Below are positions 34,345 to 44,687 of a DNA stretch of 64,000 nt, piece after piece (position 1 is the stretch's first letter; each line of letters begins with the position of its first letter). Source of the stretch: Epichloe hybrida. Its lineage: Eukaryota > Ascomycota > Sordariomycetes > Hypocreales > Clavicipitaceae. Under the pieces are notes generated by a model that did no database searches, was not told where the DNA came from, and saw only the letters and a program-made list of their open reading frames with translations. The translations under genes and the position numbers were made by a program. The DNA lies in NCBI GenBank assembly GCA_019022495.1, contig JAFEKR010000008.1, positions 1,612,001 to 1,676,000 of the forward strand. Direction: 5' to 3'.

Positions 34345-35915
34345 CTATCCGCTGCTTTCCCATCTATCTAAAAGGCCTACCTGCCACTCCTTGAAAGATC
34401 GCTCCGATCCGGGCAGAAGCTGGCTATTCAGCATGAGGGTCTCTTTCGATGAGTCAATAGTGGGTGTTGGAAGGTACAAATCCTGGACATCCGATACGAT
34501 CGAATCAAGAAGTTTGTTCCCCTCTTCCCGAGTCACTTCCCGAAACAAAACTTTCATCGCCGCTCTCTTGCCTTGAACAAATGAGGATGTGTACACGACG
34601 TTGGGATTCAAGACCCACACGTAGAGCATCTTCTCAGAACCTCGCCCTTTCTCGGATATGTGTGGAGAGATGAGCGACTTCGCGCAACCTGACCTGGAGA
34701 TATTCGCGATGAGAGAAGCTGCTAAGCACTGCGGGCCGCTCGGAGCTCGACTTGTTGGTAAGGTAGTATTGCAAGAGACTTGCCATTTGAACAACGTCAC
34801 AGAGCCAACCCTCATGCTGAACAAGCCAATTTCCGTGGTACATTTATTGCAAAATATACGCAGAAATTTCCCGGGACTTGAATCTGTCACTGCCTTGGTG
34901 CTGCTACTTGATGCCTCTGCAACAGCTGAAACAGAAAACTGGTGGTAGAGTAAGCACATGTGAAGATAAACGGTAACATCGCAGACAGGAGGTTGCAAGA
35001 AAGATGCGTGTACCTCTAGAAATCTCCCAGTCACCCTGACTATGGATACTAGGATGAAATGGAAGAGGCTCGCCGTCAACTTGGCCACCCGAAACCGTTC
35101 TCAAAGAGGAGGTTTCTTGGATGGGAGTTGCCCTGGAACAGGGTTTGGCAGAACGATCACTATGCGGGAATTGTATCGATGACCAGACCACAGAGATGCT
35201 TTTGAAGCCGACCTGGCCACCTTCTATTTCCCGCTTTCCTTTGAAGCAAAACCACGTGACAATCAACTCGAGAGAGATATCATAGGAGACGCGATCCGCT
35301 AAGCAAACTTACCATGAGATTCTGACAGTCATGCTCGTCAAACATGAATGAAGTAATATCAGAGAAACCGACACCAGGTTGAGCAGTAATTATGTTGTTG
35401 GCTCCGTATCCCTTGTTTGCGAGATTTTTGTTTTCCTGTTGATCGTGGTCATGCGGCTTATGGCAATGCCAGAACTCCATCATCTCGGCCCAGTTTTCAC
35501 TTGGCAAGTCTTTCCAGACTTTTATTGTGCCTGGAAGTATGATGATGTTGCCGCATGCGCGACAGCTAAGAGCAGAATCGTTTTCCAGGTCCAAGGCTGC
35601 CCAAGGAACCGCTTGGTTCTCCGGAGAAAAGGGAGGGATCAACACTCCACCTGGAGATACAGGCAGTCGCCAGGTCAGATGGCGAGATGCACCTTGAGGA
35701 GGTCTCAGTAGGGTCTCGGCCACAGTCCCCGGTAGATCCAGAGTGTTTGTGAAGCCATCGTGTTCTAGACACAGCCGCCGACCATCTTCGGTGATTCTTG
35801 CCACCGTATCCGACTTGGGGGGTGATGGCAAGGTAACCGCGATAGATACTTGCCTGATGTTTGAAAGTAGCTCTGCATAGAGAATACCACGACTCTCTTC
35901 GTTCAAGATGGTCAT
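34345..35915 (-). CDS. Ubiquitin-conjugating enzyme E2-binding protein (UBE3D/HECT_2 type)
   Basis: Three exons (35915-35313, 35266-35014, 34916-34345) join in frame to about 475 residues; intron 1 is only 46 nt. The family (UBE3D, called HECT-like) binds ubiquitin-conjugating enzymes and shows E3 ligase activity in animals. Visible signs are a Cys pair in a strand (LSCRACGNIIILPG, near residue 130), the following WKDLPSENWAEMMEFWHCHKPHD segment typical of the family, and later LRIFCNKCTTEIG (near 300), a second CxxC. The C-terminal half ends in strands and helices (KMLYVWVLNPNVVYTS, then AMKVLFREV) as in the family. Start chosen at MTILNEESRG, a short N-terminus before the first strand. It is divergently transcribed from the AflY-like gene, with 294 bp between starts. 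Confidence 0.85.
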
Positions 35916-36209
35916 GACGGCGCGGCTCGGTGCATCTGGAGATGGCCGCGTGAAGAGACTGGCGCAGGTTTTTGGTGAGTGGTGTGTGGGTACGGTCTGT
36001 GTCTTGTTGAGGTGCAGACAAGTGCAAGTCGATGACGAGACTCGGCATTGCGCAACCCCACTTGCCCACCTACCTGTACATATGTGTTCGAACTCCAACG
36101 CTTTCAGCATCATGTTACATGTTACATGTACATGTCCTGTATTGTGAACCGAGTACCTCAGCATCGAGGCGCCTGTCATCGCTTGGAGCAAACCGACAGC
36201 AACTCAGCC
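35916..36209. promoter_or_regulatory. Divergent promoter, E2-binding protein / AflY-like oxidase
   Basis: 294 bp separate two divergent start codons and must hold both core promoters. The only regular feature is an ATGTTACATGTTACATGTAC stretch (about 36111-36130). Confidence 0.6.
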
Positions 36210-37541
36210 ATGTCGGGGATTTTGTCATATGCGCTAGGTGGACGACGCGAGACCCAGGCCATCGATTTGCCCTCGGTCGAGGTGCATCACGTTGAGACTA
36301 ACCCTGATCGCCGGGCTCGCTCCCTCAAACACCTGCTCAAGGCCAACCATGTAAACTACTCCGTCGTTTATAACCAGCTTCGCTTTGACAACCACAATGC
36401 TCATATCCTGAGCTCGGCCTACTTGCTCGGCGCCACGCCGACGCAGCTCCATGACATTTACGAGGACCAAATCAAAGAATTGGAGGCATGGACGTCGTCG
36501 CCAGCCGAGCTCATGGACAATGACTGGGTCGACTTCCTGGGAGACGGGAGATACCAAAGGGCATACGTCGATTTTTTTGAAGACAAGCTCGCCATGGAGT
36601 ACGCCTATGACTGGAAAAAGGTGGTCGAGCACTATCTGTTTTCCTCTGAAAAACCCTTGGTGCATGGGCTGATCTGTGGGCGTACGTGAAATAATACTAC
36701 GAACCTGCCAAATTCACCAACAAAGCAGCTGACACCTCAATAGTCGGACACCCTCTCATCCAGCTGGGTTATGCGTATGAAGTAGATAGCAAGGAGGTTG
36801 CCATGGAGGCTCTTACACTGGCCTCTGTGCAGCACAACTTCCTGTACCGTTATACCAGCGACCCGACATATACCCGGCAGTCTTCTATCAGTGCCGACTC
36901 CGTTCTCGACCTGCTCATTAAGATGTCGAAAGACGAGGACCTCAATAGGCTTCCTAAGAACATCGAGTTCCAAGACTTGGAAACCATCTTCAAGGAGAAA
37001 GAAGACATTTTGATGAGATATTGGAATGCCTGGGATATTTCCGACCCGCTGGAGGCCTTTAAGAGCTCGCAGAAAGCAGCAGTGGCATTGTTCGTCTCAG
37101 CCGTCGACCCGATCGCCAGGGATTACAACTTTTTCGTCGTTCATTTGTTGACATCAAGTTATGCCGTCCGAGTCCTGCTACCTTTCTTTCCGAAGCAGTA
37201 TCACGTAAGCCTTGTCAGACAGTGGTGGCTGTTAGCTATTGCTGTGTGTATCTTTAAAGGGCGACCTTGTCCAAATCCCGAGACCGTGGAAAAGGACCTT
37301 GGTGGGCGCGATTGGAAGTATGTGCAGGATAAAGCTTTGAATTCATCATACTCAAATGATGCACATTATGTGAAAGGTGAGCTGAAAAGTCCCATTGGGC
37401 GAGGCAGAAGCCAGATGAGCTGACGAGAATCTAGCCGTCCGATCAATGAGAGATCTGGCAAATACCTGGGGGGATGATGATGAGTACTATTTGCGGGCTG
37501 CTGCAACATTTGTGGACAACTTTCATGGGTGGACGTTTTGA
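36210..37541 (+). CDS. Questin oxidase / AflY-like oxidoreductase
   Basis: Three exons (36210-36681, 36744-37376, 37435-37541) join in frame to about 403 residues. Family members include questin oxidase of anthraquinone pathways and AflY of the aflatoxin pathway, thought to do Baeyer-Villiger-type ring opening; no cofactor motif is obvious in the family. Recognisable blocks are NHAHILSSAYLLGATPTQL near residue 62, LIQLGYAYEVDSKEVAMEAL near 165 and KQYHVSLVRQWWLLAIAVCI near 325. The last exon ends TFVDNFHGWTF. This is the usual length for stand-alone family members. No polyketide synthase or other secondary-metabolite gene lies within the window, so it is probably an isolated homologue and not part of a cluster here; the substrate cannot be named. 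Confidence 0.88.
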
Positions 37542-37922
37542 GCACTCATATGTACGGACCATTGTCGATGGAGAATGTAACGATAGTATTCGTGGAGCTC
37601 TCTGTGTAAGAAGTGAGGGACCGTCTAATGCAATCAGGTCTCACACGTTGATTTTCAGGGCACATTGTTAATGCGAACTGGTGATGTTGAATTATGGCGC
37701 GTGCGTACGCCCATGTAATGTAGAAGCCAGTGCCAGTGCCAGCCTGCCTGCCTCAGGCTGTAAGTCGACGTTGGTGGGACAGCACCACCACCAAGTCGTC
37801 TGTCTTTCGACGACACTGTGACGGGTTTAATCCCTACCAAACAGATCGAGTTACCCAGTCAACAACGCCAGCCCGCATGGAACTTATAATCTCCAGATGC
37901 TTCCATCGCTTCAGTCGTTTTA
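37542..37922. promoter_or_regulatory. RAD17 upstream region
   Basis: 381 bp between the AflY-like stop and the RAD17 start. It contains a short CCAGTGCCAGTGCCAGCCTGCC repeat-like stretch near 37731-37750; no clear control element seen. Confidence 0.45.
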
Positions 37923-40535
37923 ATGGCCCCGCCCCGCGCCGCCAAACGCCGCAGGCGGAATCCTCTCGAGGCCTCTGATGACGAAGACGAACAGCCCAAG
38001 GCCAATACTCTTTCCAACTTCCTGCTTTCTTCGCCCACCTCACCTTCCAAGGTCCGAGCCCCAAGTGCATCTCCAAGTGCATCTCCGAGTCCCCTCAAGC
38101 CGAGAGGGTTCGCTCTTCAAGCGGCCGCCAATACATCTCCTACTAAGACGAGGCGCGGGAGCTCCCAGAAGAAAAGCGCCAATCCCGGTCCCAAGAAGCC
38201 GAGAGACAATGGCCGGGCAGAGGACAAGGGCAAAACGGCCGATCTGAAGACACTCTTCTCCAAACAGGCCCAACGGGCCACCAAAGCGAGTACCGACAGC
38301 GAGAAGCGACTCTCGCCAATCGACGACCCAATCAGTGATCCGATCTCCGAAGATGACGAAATATCAGAACTCAAAGTAAGCTCGTCTAGCCTGGTCAGTC
38401 AGCATGCCCGAAAAAGGTTGAGGAAGGTTCATGATGCGGCACCAAGTAAATCGTCCAGCACCGGCCTCAAATTCCTCAAACCTCCGAAACCTACCAATAC
38501 CGCCGGCGTGGATGACGAGCTACGTCCGTGGTCAGAACGGTTTGGCCCACGTAACCTCGATGAGTTGGCCGTGCACAAGAAGAAAGTTGCCGATGTTCGA
38601 AGATGGCTCGACGATGTCATGACTGGACGAATGCGACAGCGCGTCTTGATCCTGAAAGGCGCGGCCGGTTCAGGAAAAACCACGACGATGCGTTTGCTGG
38701 CCAGTGAAATGGGACTCGAGCTTCTCGAGTGGAAAAACCCCACGGCAGTCACGGGCACTGGATTCGTATCGTCGTCCGCTCAGTTTGGCGAGTTTCTCGG
38801 CCGTGGTGGAAAATTTGGAACGCTCGATGTCGAGGGATCCACGGATTCTACACCAACCAGTTCAAGCGGAGCGGGCCCGAGTCGAGCGAAACGAGTCATT
38901 CTCATCGAAGAATTTCCCAACACCTTCTCCAAGTCGTCCTCGGCTCTGAGCTCGTTTCGCAGCACTATTCTTCATTATTTGGCAGCCCATGCACCCTCAT
39001 TAGCCAATTTTGGCAAGACGTCACAGCAAAGAGATCCCATCAGTCCCATTGTGCTGGTCATAACGGAAACCTTGCTGACTACAACGTCGGCTTCGGCAGA
39101 CAGCCTGACAGCTCATCGCCTGCTTGGGCCCGAAATTCTCCGTCATCCGGGTGTGGGGGTGATTGAGTTCAACGCTATAGCCCCATCAATTCTCGCAAAG
39201 GCCCTGGAGCTCGTGGTTCTCAAGGAGGCGAGGAAATCCGGGCGCAGAAAAACCCCAGGACCCCAAGTTCTTAAGAGGCTGGGCGAAATTGGAGACATTC
39301 GCAGCGCCATCTCATCTCTCGAATTTCTCTGTCTCAAGGGAGATGATGAAACGGATTGGGGGGCTAAAGTTGCCTTCACCAAACCGAAAAAGATGACGAG
39401 AGATTCCATCAGGCTGACTAAGGGCGAGTCAGAGAGTCTCGAGCTCATCTCGCAACGTGAAGCCAGCCTGGGCATATTCCATGCCGTCGGCAAAGTTGTA
39501 TACAACAAACGGGATGACGCGGCCCCTGCAGATGATACTCTAGAGCACCTACCTGCGTACTTGTCACAACATTCTCGGCCTAAGAGGTCACAGGTCTCTG
39601 TCGATTCTTTGATTGACGAAACGGGCACAGATACGCACACATTCATATCCGCATTACATGAGAATTATATATTGTCTTGCGAAAGCACGGGGCCGATGGA
39701 TCTGTCAACACCGATGGATTACGTCAACGAATGCATAGAATATCTTTCAGAGAGCGATCTACTCTGTTCGACGCGGGATGTCTTCTTCGGAGGACGAGGC
39801 GGATTCAGCGCAAGAGACTCGGGCAGTCATATCCTCCGCCAGGATGAGTTGACCTTCCAGGTGGCCGTTCGCGGCATGTTGTTTTCGTTACCGAACCCGG
39901 TCAAGCGCAGAACCACCACCATGGCAAAGGGCAGTGACTCTTTCAAAATGTTCTATCCCACAAGCTTGAAACTGTGGAGGGATAGGGAAGAGATTGAGGC
40001 CATGGTGGACCTGTGGTCGACCAAGCTCCTCAGGGGCGAATCACAACTTGCCACCAAGAATCTTACCGACGGCGCCTCGGCATTTTTGAAGACACAGCCG
40101 TCCGGGGATTCAATCTCGTGGATGCAACGAAAGCAACAAGCTCGCGCCGCAGCAGCGGCAGCAGCAGCTACGAAGCCCAACGACACGGCCGAAGAGGGCC
40201 CAGCATCATTGCCTCTACTCTCTCTCGGAAGTGCGGCTCAACGAGAGATGCTGCTCGACCGTCTACCGTACATGGCTCACATTGCACGAAGTCGCAAGAC
40301 CAGCCTTGGACTACGGGATCTCGAGAAGGTGGTTTCCTTCAATGGTGTATCAGCCACGGTAGAAAACGACGAGAGCGATGCCGAGGATGACGCTCCCCCC
40401 GGAGAAGCATGGGCGACAGATAGACCGTCCGAAGAGGCTAGTCCGCGCAAGAAGAGCGCGGGCATCAAAGCCGGCGCCATGTCCGGCATGCTTGCGCAAA
40501 CCCTAGTATTGAGCGATGATGACATTGAAGATTAA
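37923..40535 (+). CDS. RAD17: Checkpoint clamp loader RAD17 (yeast RAD24 homologue)
   Basis: A single exon encodes 870 residues. RAD17 replaces the large RFC subunit to load the 9-1-1 clamp at damaged DNA, starting the checkpoint. The first 170 residues are basic, Ser-rich and disordered. The conserved part begins LRPWSERFGPRNLDELAVHKKKVADVRRWL near residue 200, the RFC-box-like start. Walker A is GAAGSGKTTT near residue 246; Walker B is VILIEEFPN near 326, an EE variant of the DE box. ITETLL near 380 fits sensor 1, and KRLGEIGDIRSAISSLEF near 450 is the sensor-2/lid region, where RAD17 proteins read GDxRSAxxxLQF. The C-terminal 350 residues contain an Ala-rich run (about 738-746) and an acidic tail. 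The start is the first ATG in frame, MAPPRAAKRRRR. Confidence 0.93.
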   Translation: MAPPRAAKRRRRNPLEASDDEDEQPKANTLSNFLLSSPTSPSKVRAPSASPSASPSPLKPRGFALQAAANTSPTKTRRGSSQKKSANPGPKKPRDNGRAEDKGKTADLKTLFSKQAQRATKASTDSEKRLSPIDDPISDPISEDDEISELKVSSSSLVSQHARKRLRKVHDAAPSKSSSTGLKFLKPPKPTNTAGVDDELRPWSERFGPRNLDELAVHKKKVADVRRWLDDVMTGRMRQRVLILKGAAGSGKTTTMRLLASEMGLELLEWKNPTAVTGTGFVSSSAQFGEFLGRGGKFGTLDVEGSTDSTPTSSSGAGPSRAKRVILIEEFPNTFSKSSSALSSFRSTILHYLAAHAPSLANFGKTSQQRDPISPIVLVITETLLTTTSASADSLTAHRLLGPEILRHPGVGVIEFNAIAPSILAKALELVVLKEARKSGRRKTPGPQVLKRLGEIGDIRSAISSLEFLCLKGDDETDWGAKVAFTKPKKMTRDSIRLTKGESESLELISQREASLGIFHAVGKVVYNKRDDAAPADDTLEHLPAYLSQHSRPKRSQVSVDSLIDETGTDTHTFISALHENYILSCESTGPMDLSTPMDYVNECIEYLSESDLLCSTRDVFFGGRGGFSARDSGSHILRQDELTFQVAVRGMLFSLPNPVKRRTTTMAKGSDSFKMFYPTSLKLWRDREEIEAMVDLWSTKLLRGESQLATKNLTDGASAFLKTQPSGDSISWMQRKQQARAAAAAAAATKPNDTAEEGPASLPLLSLGSAAQREMLLDRLPYMAHIARSRKTSLGLRDLEKVVSFNGVSATVENDESDAEDDAPPGEAWATDRPSEEASPRKKSAGIKAGAMSGMLAQTLVLSDDDIED

Positions 40536-41056
40536 AAAGGGGGTGCATATCCATCCGCTGTACCGTGCAAGGTAAAACCAACAGTTTGGAACAGGGGAAT
40601 TTCTAATTGCGAACAAAGAACAAGGCATGAGATGAAATTTGACTGGCGCTTGACAGATTGCTGGACACTTGGAGTTCTCCTGTACGGCATCACACATGAT
40701 GCGCTCCAGGATGTTCAGTAATTGAATCCATGTACTTCGTGTAGTCATTGCAATCAAGGTGGTGATTCAAGCAAGGACGAAACAAAGAGAGAGTCAACGC
40801 CGTTTCACAAATCACGTATATACACCATGTCGTTGACGAGCGCAACATTGCATCCATGTGCTTCTCGTTACCGTGGCTGCTGACAGCCCTCCAAGTTGGA
40901 AATGTGGATATAATCAACGACCCTTGCTGAAATGCCCCAAGGTCCATCTTGACGCGATTTCTTTCAATCCTCATGGAAGACGATAAGATGGTATATATCT
41001 GCAACAAATATCCCGCGGCCTGCCCGCCCCCCCACAAGAGACAACTCCACTCTTCT
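40536..41056. other. Convergent 3' region, RAD17 / ADE17
   Basis: 521 bp between two stops facing each other; no gene seen. It must hold both 3' ends. Confidence 0.55.
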
Positions 41057-43084
41057 TCAGTGGTGGAACAGACGAGTGCTCTGCTGGACAAAGGTGATGC
41101 CTAGCTTTTCGGCGGTCTCGAAGACGGCGCTGTCGTTTTGGCTGCCGCTCGGGGCGGCAATGTAGTTGACCCCTGAGCGGGAGGCGCGGAAGACGTTGTC
41201 GATGAAGGGGAACTTGATGCAGCGTTAGTGTCTATTCATTCCGATTTTTTTGATTTTTTTTTTGGAGGGGGGGTTGTCGTCGAAGCTGTTGGAAAAAGGA
41301 AAAAGGTGGGAGGGGGGGTCAACGTACAAAGGCGTCGCTGGAGACGCAGACATTCTTCAACTGCTTCATCCAGGCTTCTCTCTCCTCAGCAGTAAAGGCA
41401 GCAGGCACTTCCTCAAAGACGGCCTCGAAGCCCTCACGCTCTGCACCAGACTTGGGCAACTCTCCGCTGACGAGCAGATCAATGGCGTTGCTCTTGTCGG
41501 GGCGCTTGGTGCCCTTCTTCCACTTGTCGGGGCGCTTGGTGCCCTTCTTCCACTTGATGTTGAGGACTCGCTCGTGGAAACGCATCCACCAGTTGTCGGC
41601 CTTGTCGCCTGCAAGACGCGTGCAGTGGATGCGAGATTGCTGGCCGGCGCCGAGACCAACGACTTGGCCGTTGACGGCGTAGCACACAGAGTTGCTCTGG
41701 GTGTACTTGAGGGTGATGGTGGCAATGGTCAGGTCGCGGGCGGCGTCTTCGGGCAGAGCGCCGGCATCCTTGGGGGTGACGATGGTTCCGAATGACTTGG
41801 GGGAAATCTCGACGTCGTTGCGGTGCTGCTGGAGAGTTACGCCGTAGACGGTTCGGGTTTCGGTGCGCGCTGGGTTGTACTCGGGGTCGATCTGCAGAAC
41901 AAGGTACTTGCCGCCCTTTTTCTTCTTGAGCATCTCGAGAGCAGCGTCCTCGTAGCCGGGGGCAATGACGCCATCAGAAACCTCCTTGGAGATGATGCTT
42001 GCAGTGGGGACATCGACAACGTCGCTGAGGGCAATAACATCGCCGAAGCTGCTCATGCGGTCAGCACCGCGGGCACGAGCGTACGCCTGAGCAAGAGCCG
42101 AGGTCTCGATGCCCTCGATGTCATTGACAAAGTAGACCTTGCGCTCTTCAGGGGTCAGAGGAAGACCAATGGCGGCGCCGGCGGGAGACACGTGCTTGAA
42201 GCTGGCAGCGGCAGGCTTGCCCAGAGCCTGCTTCAGCTCCTTGACCAGCGGCCAGGCATTCAGAGCGTCAAGGAAGTTGATGTAACCAGGAGAGCCGCAG
42301 AGAACCTTGACCGGCAGCTTCCCCGAGACAGTGTAGGCTGCAGCAGGTTTCTGGTGGGGGTTGGCTCCGTATCGCAGGGCCATGTATTGTTCGCCATTGC
42401 CAGCGTATTCCTTGCGGAAGAAGGCCGATATGGCCGTGTCGTAATCGGCCGTGTGCTCGAATGCCTTGAGAGCGTATCGGTTCCGGCTCGCCTCGGTCAT
42501 TTCGCCCTGCTCGAGCTCCTTCAGGAAGCCGGCGTAGTCCTCGGGGTCGCTGAGAATAGTCACTCGGGAGTGGTTCTTGGCGGCGGCACGAATGAGGGTC
42601 ACGCCACCAATGTCAATCTCCTCGACGGCTTCGGGAATGCTGACATTGACCTTGGCAACCGTGTCCTTGAAGGGGTACAGGTTGCATATGACGTAGTCGA
42701 CTTTGGCGATGCCTTGCTCCGCGAGATCCTTCTCGTCTGACTCGAGGTTGCGGGCGAGAATGCCGCCATGGACGGCGGGGTGCAGAGTCTTGACACGACC
42801 GCCCAGCATCTCGGGAGCCTTGGTGATGGCGCTGACGTCCCTTTTTTTGACATTGTAAGTGTGTTTTCTTGGCCGGCAATATATATAGATGTATTTATTG
42901 GACGGAAGGCCGCCCGGTGGGTTGCTTATACATACTCGACAGGCATGCCAGCGTCGCGGATCATGCGAGAGGTGCCGCCAGAGGCAAGAATTCGGACATT
43001 CTGCTTGATCAAGCCCTTGGCCAAGTCCAGAAGACCAGTCTTGTCGTAGACGGATAGAATGGCGAGCTTCTGGTTTCCAGGCAT
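41057..43084 (-). CDS. ADE17: Bifunctional AICAR transformylase / IMP cyclohydrolase
   Basis: This enzyme makes the last two steps of de novo purine synthesis: it formylates AICAR with 10-formyl-THF and closes the ring to IMP. Exons 43084-42936, 42840-41328 and 41212-41057 join in frame to 605 residues. The N-terminal MGS-like cyclohydrolase domain shows [26 protein letters not shown] and, rebuilt across intron 1, [23 protein letters not shown]. The transformylase domain shows [22 protein letters not shown] (catalytic Lys-His) and SNAIDLL; exon 3 adds [11 protein letters not shown] and ends [11 protein letters not shown]. Oddity: the 30-bp unit at 41493-41522 is repeated exactly at 41523-41552, so [10 protein letters not shown] occurs twice in a row (residues about 480-499). 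Family members have one copy and are near 592-596 residues. It is divergent from the SGNH hydrolase gene. Confidence 0.96.
41493..41552 (-). repeat. Perfect 30-bp coding tandem duplication in ADE17
   Basis: Two identical 30-bp copies directly abut and keep frame, adding ten residues to a conserved basic stretch just before SNAID in the transformylase domain. Confidence 0.95.
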
Positions 43085-43458
43085 GGTGTTTGAATGGGCA
43101 CCGAGGTCCTCTGGATTGATGAAGAAGACAAAGAAACAAAGCAGCAGCGAAAGCAGCAGCGAAAGATTGAGACGGAGCGCTGCGCAAAGTGAGGAAGGAA
43201 AAAAAAACATTGGCGGGGTAGTGGATATTTCGTGGTGGGGGTGCACGGGGCGGGGCACGAGTTATCCATCCGCAGTGGCCCCCAGTTATCCGGCCCAGGG
43301 GAGCTGTGCACTATTAATTAATGATCATCCTCATCCTCCCCAGTGACAAACAGTGACAGAAACATCACCCACCACCAACCCGCTCCCCGTCCGCTCCCCC
43401 GTCTTCACGCAAAAGAAACACCACCACTCAGTCGGCATTCCAGACTTGTTGGCCCTCC
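43085..43458. promoter_or_regulatory. Divergent promoter, ADE17 / SGNH hydrolase
   Basis: 374 bp between divergent starts. An inverted CCAAT (ATTGG, 43209-43213) faces ADE17, and two GATA-type sites (TTATC at 43262 and 43286) lie near the middle, followed by TATTAATTAAT (about 43312), an AT-rich block that could serve as a core element. Function is inferred from position only. Confidence 0.5.
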
Positions 43459-44498
43459 ATGGCCGAAGAAACGCTCAACATACTCTGCTTCGGCGACTCC
43501 CTCACCTCCGGCTACCACCACTACGGCACGAGCTCCCATCCATACTCGATAGCCTTCAAGGCAAAGCTACAGGCGGCGCTCCCGCACATGACCATCAACG
43601 TGCACCACAACGGGAAATCAGGAGACGTCGGCTCATGGCCCGCCTTCAACGAGAGGTTGAAAAACGAATGTATAGAACCCCCCCGGAGGCATTCATCATC
43701 CCAGACATCAATCGAGCTCCCCCCAAGATATATATATAGCCTCCCGCATCGACCTGGCAAATCACCACCAAGAACCCATGCGTGCGTCAACGTATCTAAC
43801 TCGTGCCTCTCCCAAACTCTAGGCGACAGGCGTCATTATGACTGGGTCATCATGCTAGCAGGCACAAAGTATTTATTTCTTCCCATTCCCACAAACCCAC
43901 CCGTTCACGATAACGCAAACTGACATGACACCCCACGCCAGTGACCTAGCGTACCGAGTCCCCACAGAAGACATCTACGACGCCTTCCAAGCAAACTGGG
44001 ACGTGCCCCTCTGCAAGGGCAACAAAGTCCTCGCCCTGACGATTCCAGAATCCGAAGCCGGCCTTCGGTGGCTAGTCGGCGACAGAGCCGAGGTGAACCG
44101 GCTGATATTGAATCACAGAGAAAGAAACTTGTGCGTTCCTGCGGCGCCGCCACCTCGATCCGAGTCTTCCGACGCTGACACTTTTTGATTCGTTGCACAG
44201 CTATGCGTTCGATCTCCATGCCAAGATACCATACCACTCACTTTCGGAAGAGGACAGGGCAGAGTATTGGGATGACGGGATTCATTTGACGGCCAGAGGA
44301 TACGACTGGATGGGCGAACACATTGCCGAGGGATTCCTCGCGGCACTCTCCTCGGCAGAGCAGGCGCGGGCAACGGCGCCCAGTCAGTCGAGACGGCCGA
44401 GGAAAACCGCCGACAATGCAGTGTTTGAGGAAGAGAGTGGAAATCCGAAGAAACTGAGCGAGGGATACGTTGTGGTGCGCAAGAAGGACTTGTATTGA
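43459..44498 (+). CDS. SGNH/GDSL-family hydrolase
   Basis: Four exons (43459-43669, 43823-43868, 43942-44130, 44201-44498) join in frame to about 247 residues; exon 2 is only 46 nt. All SGNH blocks are present: catalytic Ser in CFGDSLTSGYH (residue about 14), block II Gly in HNGKSGDV (about 55), block III GTND rebuilt across intron 2 (about 85), and the Asp/His pair in DDGIHLTARG (about 190). Rebuilding GTND across the splice site strongly supports the exon model. There is no signal peptide, so the enzyme is probably intracellular. The substrate (an ester, perhaps lipid or sugar ester) cannot be told. The C-terminal 40 residues are a charged extension absent from bacterial members. It is convergent with CSN4, 189 bp between stops. 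Confidence 0.9.
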
Positions 44499-44687
44499 GG
44501 GAACCAAGCTGGCCGACCCGTGGCATCTCAAGTTGTCGTCGAGACAACAAAGTATATATCTAAACATGCTCCTCGTCCCCATCATGCTCCGTCTTGTGTG
44601 CCATCCATGCCTTGCAAACGCCGCCAGCAGGGATGCTCAGAAGAAAATAACAAGGACAGGGTGCCAATCCATGTGGCGCTGATGAGC

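Noticed and set aside
36210..37541. AflY-like gene as part of a secondary-metabolite cluster
   Set aside because: Neighbours on both sides are housekeeping genes and no synthase, P450 or transporter lies in the window.
41493..41522. Extra ADE17 copy as a tiny intron
   Set aside because: The 30-bp unit lacks GT and AG borders and is far below any known fungal intron length.
41823..42740. 305-codon open frame on the plus strand
   Set aside because: It lies exactly antisense to ADE17 exon 2, whose protein is unmistakable; high-GC third positions in the real gene keep the antisense frame open.
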